Shown here: positions 62,793 to 64,000 of the stretch, in pieces | Layout: the number at the start of each line of letters is the position of its first letter | How positions within the stretch are numbered: the first letter of the stretch is position 1 | NCBI RefSeq assembly: GCF_014905175.1 | Contig: NC_057792.1 | Coordinates: 3,224,001-3,288,000, forward strand | From: Aphidius gifuensis | Lineage: Eukaryota; Arthropoda; Insecta; Hymenoptera; Braconidae | DNA: 64,000 nucleotides | Direction of reading: 5' to 3' | Translations under genes and position numbers: made by a program | Notes under the pieces: generated by a model | The model's database searches: none | Seen by the model: only the letters and a program-made list of their open reading frames with translations | Told to the model about the DNA's origin: nothing

Positions 62793-64000
62793 CTGAAATT
62801 TCAAAAAAAAAATTATCATTAGATTAAAAAAATTTACACATTCAACAGTTATTATTATTATCATCATCATGATGAAAAAAAATTTTTAATCTGTTAGCTT
62901 GCAGAATTCTTTTGTTTCACTTAAATTTCACAGGAATATTTTATATCAAAAGATTTATTTTATTCAAGTGCATTTGCAATGAGTCATGTGGAAGATGTTT
63001 TTTTTTTTTGAATAAAAAATTTTTGTTTATAATAATTTTTAAAAAAGTTTGTGAGTTTGATTTAACTTGTGATAATGTTGATATGCAAGTTTTGAATATA
63101 TGGTTTGTTATTTTGTTTGTGTATATATTGTGGTGGCATGCAGGAGATTGCTTGTCCCAAGGGGCCTGGAGTGCACCATAGGCTTCATTTTACACACTCT
63201 TCCGGGTTTGATCTTGAGAGTTCTTTTTTTAAAAAAAAAAAAACATTACAAAACAAGTAATAGTAAGTGTGGATATTTTATTTTCAAGCTTGGTGTTTAC
63301 CTTGTCTATTTTATTCAAGATTTACATATTTATTTGTATATATAAAATTTATAAAATTTATATACGATATGATATGATTGGATATGATAGCTAAACTTTG
63401 CTTATGGCAATATTCACATGGTAAAAAAAATAAATACTGTAGTTTAATATGTTATATCACACAATGGTTTTGTAGTAGCCGACAACAATAATATTTATAA
63501 TCATTTTTAAATCTATATAGAAAAATTATTTTTAAATATAGTTTAACAATTGTTGGTACTTTTTTTTTTTTTTTTTTATGTATTTCTATTTATCATTTGA
63601 TATTTAAATAGTAACACAATGACTTGTATATTTTTATTAACAAATTTTGTAATAAATTTAGAGAAGAAAAAATAATTATTTTTTTACTTTTTATAACTTC
63701 CTGTTTTTAATAGTTTTTTTTTTTTTAAATAATAAACTTTTGTTTTTTTTTTCTATTTTTGTGACAATTTAATTGACTGTTAAAATGCTGTCAAGGTAAA
63801 AAAAAATAATATTGTTTATTAAATCAATTATTTAAACTTGTATTTATTTGAAAAAAAAAAAAACTACATATTTTATTTATAAAAATAAATAATATATTTA
63901 TGAAAAAAAAAAAAAAAAGAAAATTAAAATGTTTATTTACTCTAGCTAATTGTTAGATTAAATTTTTTTTTTTTTTTAATAATTATTAACTATAAATAAA
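62793..64000 (-). other. RhoGEF intron or 5' region running out of the window
   Basis: The acceptor for the first listed exon is at 62793. Upstream exons are not visible before the window ends. The sequence is A/T-rich, with a mixed patch at about 63130-63215 (GCAGGAGATTGCTTGTCCC, GGGCCTGGAGTGCACC). No supported coding exon. Confidence 0.45.

Noticed and set aside
1..64000. tRNA, rRNA or CRISPR features
   Set aside because: No cloverleaf with the usual T-arm sequence, no rRNA text and no regularly spaced direct repeats with spacers were found by eye.

Overview
The window is extremely AT-rich eukaryotic DNA. It has long A and T homopolymers, short introns (about 70-120 nt) mixed with kilobase introns, GTAAGT-type donors, and Asn/Lys/Ile-rich low-complexity stretches in proteins. 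The identifiable genes are animal: a Hikaru genki-like synaptic protein, integrin-linked kinase and a Sec14-spectrin-DH-PH RhoGEF. Together with a DUF1397-like secreted family, this points to an insect. I infer a hymenopteran, possibly an aphidiine braconid parasitoid such as Lysiphlebus or Aphidius; this is a guess from composition and gene content.

Layout. 1-5.7 kb: repeat-rich DNA with no supported protein gene. It holds a recurring AGCCTCGTGGTTT motif, a TATA/initiator-like block duplicated about 600 bp apart, a palindrome of about 680 bp, four tandem units of about 137 bp, and a GCGAAAAGCG short-period repeat. 8.6-15.8 kb (minus): a nine-exon hikaru genki orthologue (signal peptide, CCP, Ig, four CCPs). 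18.2-25.0 kb (minus): an unrecognised gene of about 1,043 residues with a helical N-terminus and a huge Asn/Asp-rich exon. 25-30 kb: intergenic. 30.0-31.9 kb (minus): a complete integrin-linked kinase of 449 residues.

32-41.3 kb is the most interesting part. It has three tandem plus-strand copies of a 251-residue secreted protein resembling the DUF1397 / 27-kDa hemolymph glycoprotein family. They sit among fragments of other genes: a piece of the ILK ankyrin exon, a frameshifted serine-protease head, a nearly identical copy of a RhoGEF exon with a 2-bp insertion, and C-terminal exons of UTP20 (the last one present twice). Introns of the three paralogues are almost identical while exon 3 differs at many, mostly amino-acid-changing, sites. 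That pattern suggests diversifying selection of the kind seen in venom or immune secreted families.

42.7 kb to beyond 62.8 kb (minus): a puratrophin-1/PLEKHG4-like RhoGEF whose 5' end lies outside the window. It has an alternative coding first exon at 48.4-49.0 kb that would give a shorter isoform without the Sec14 domain. Its large introns hold several GC-richer islands. All conserved genes read on the minus strand; only the young secreted family reads on the plus strand.
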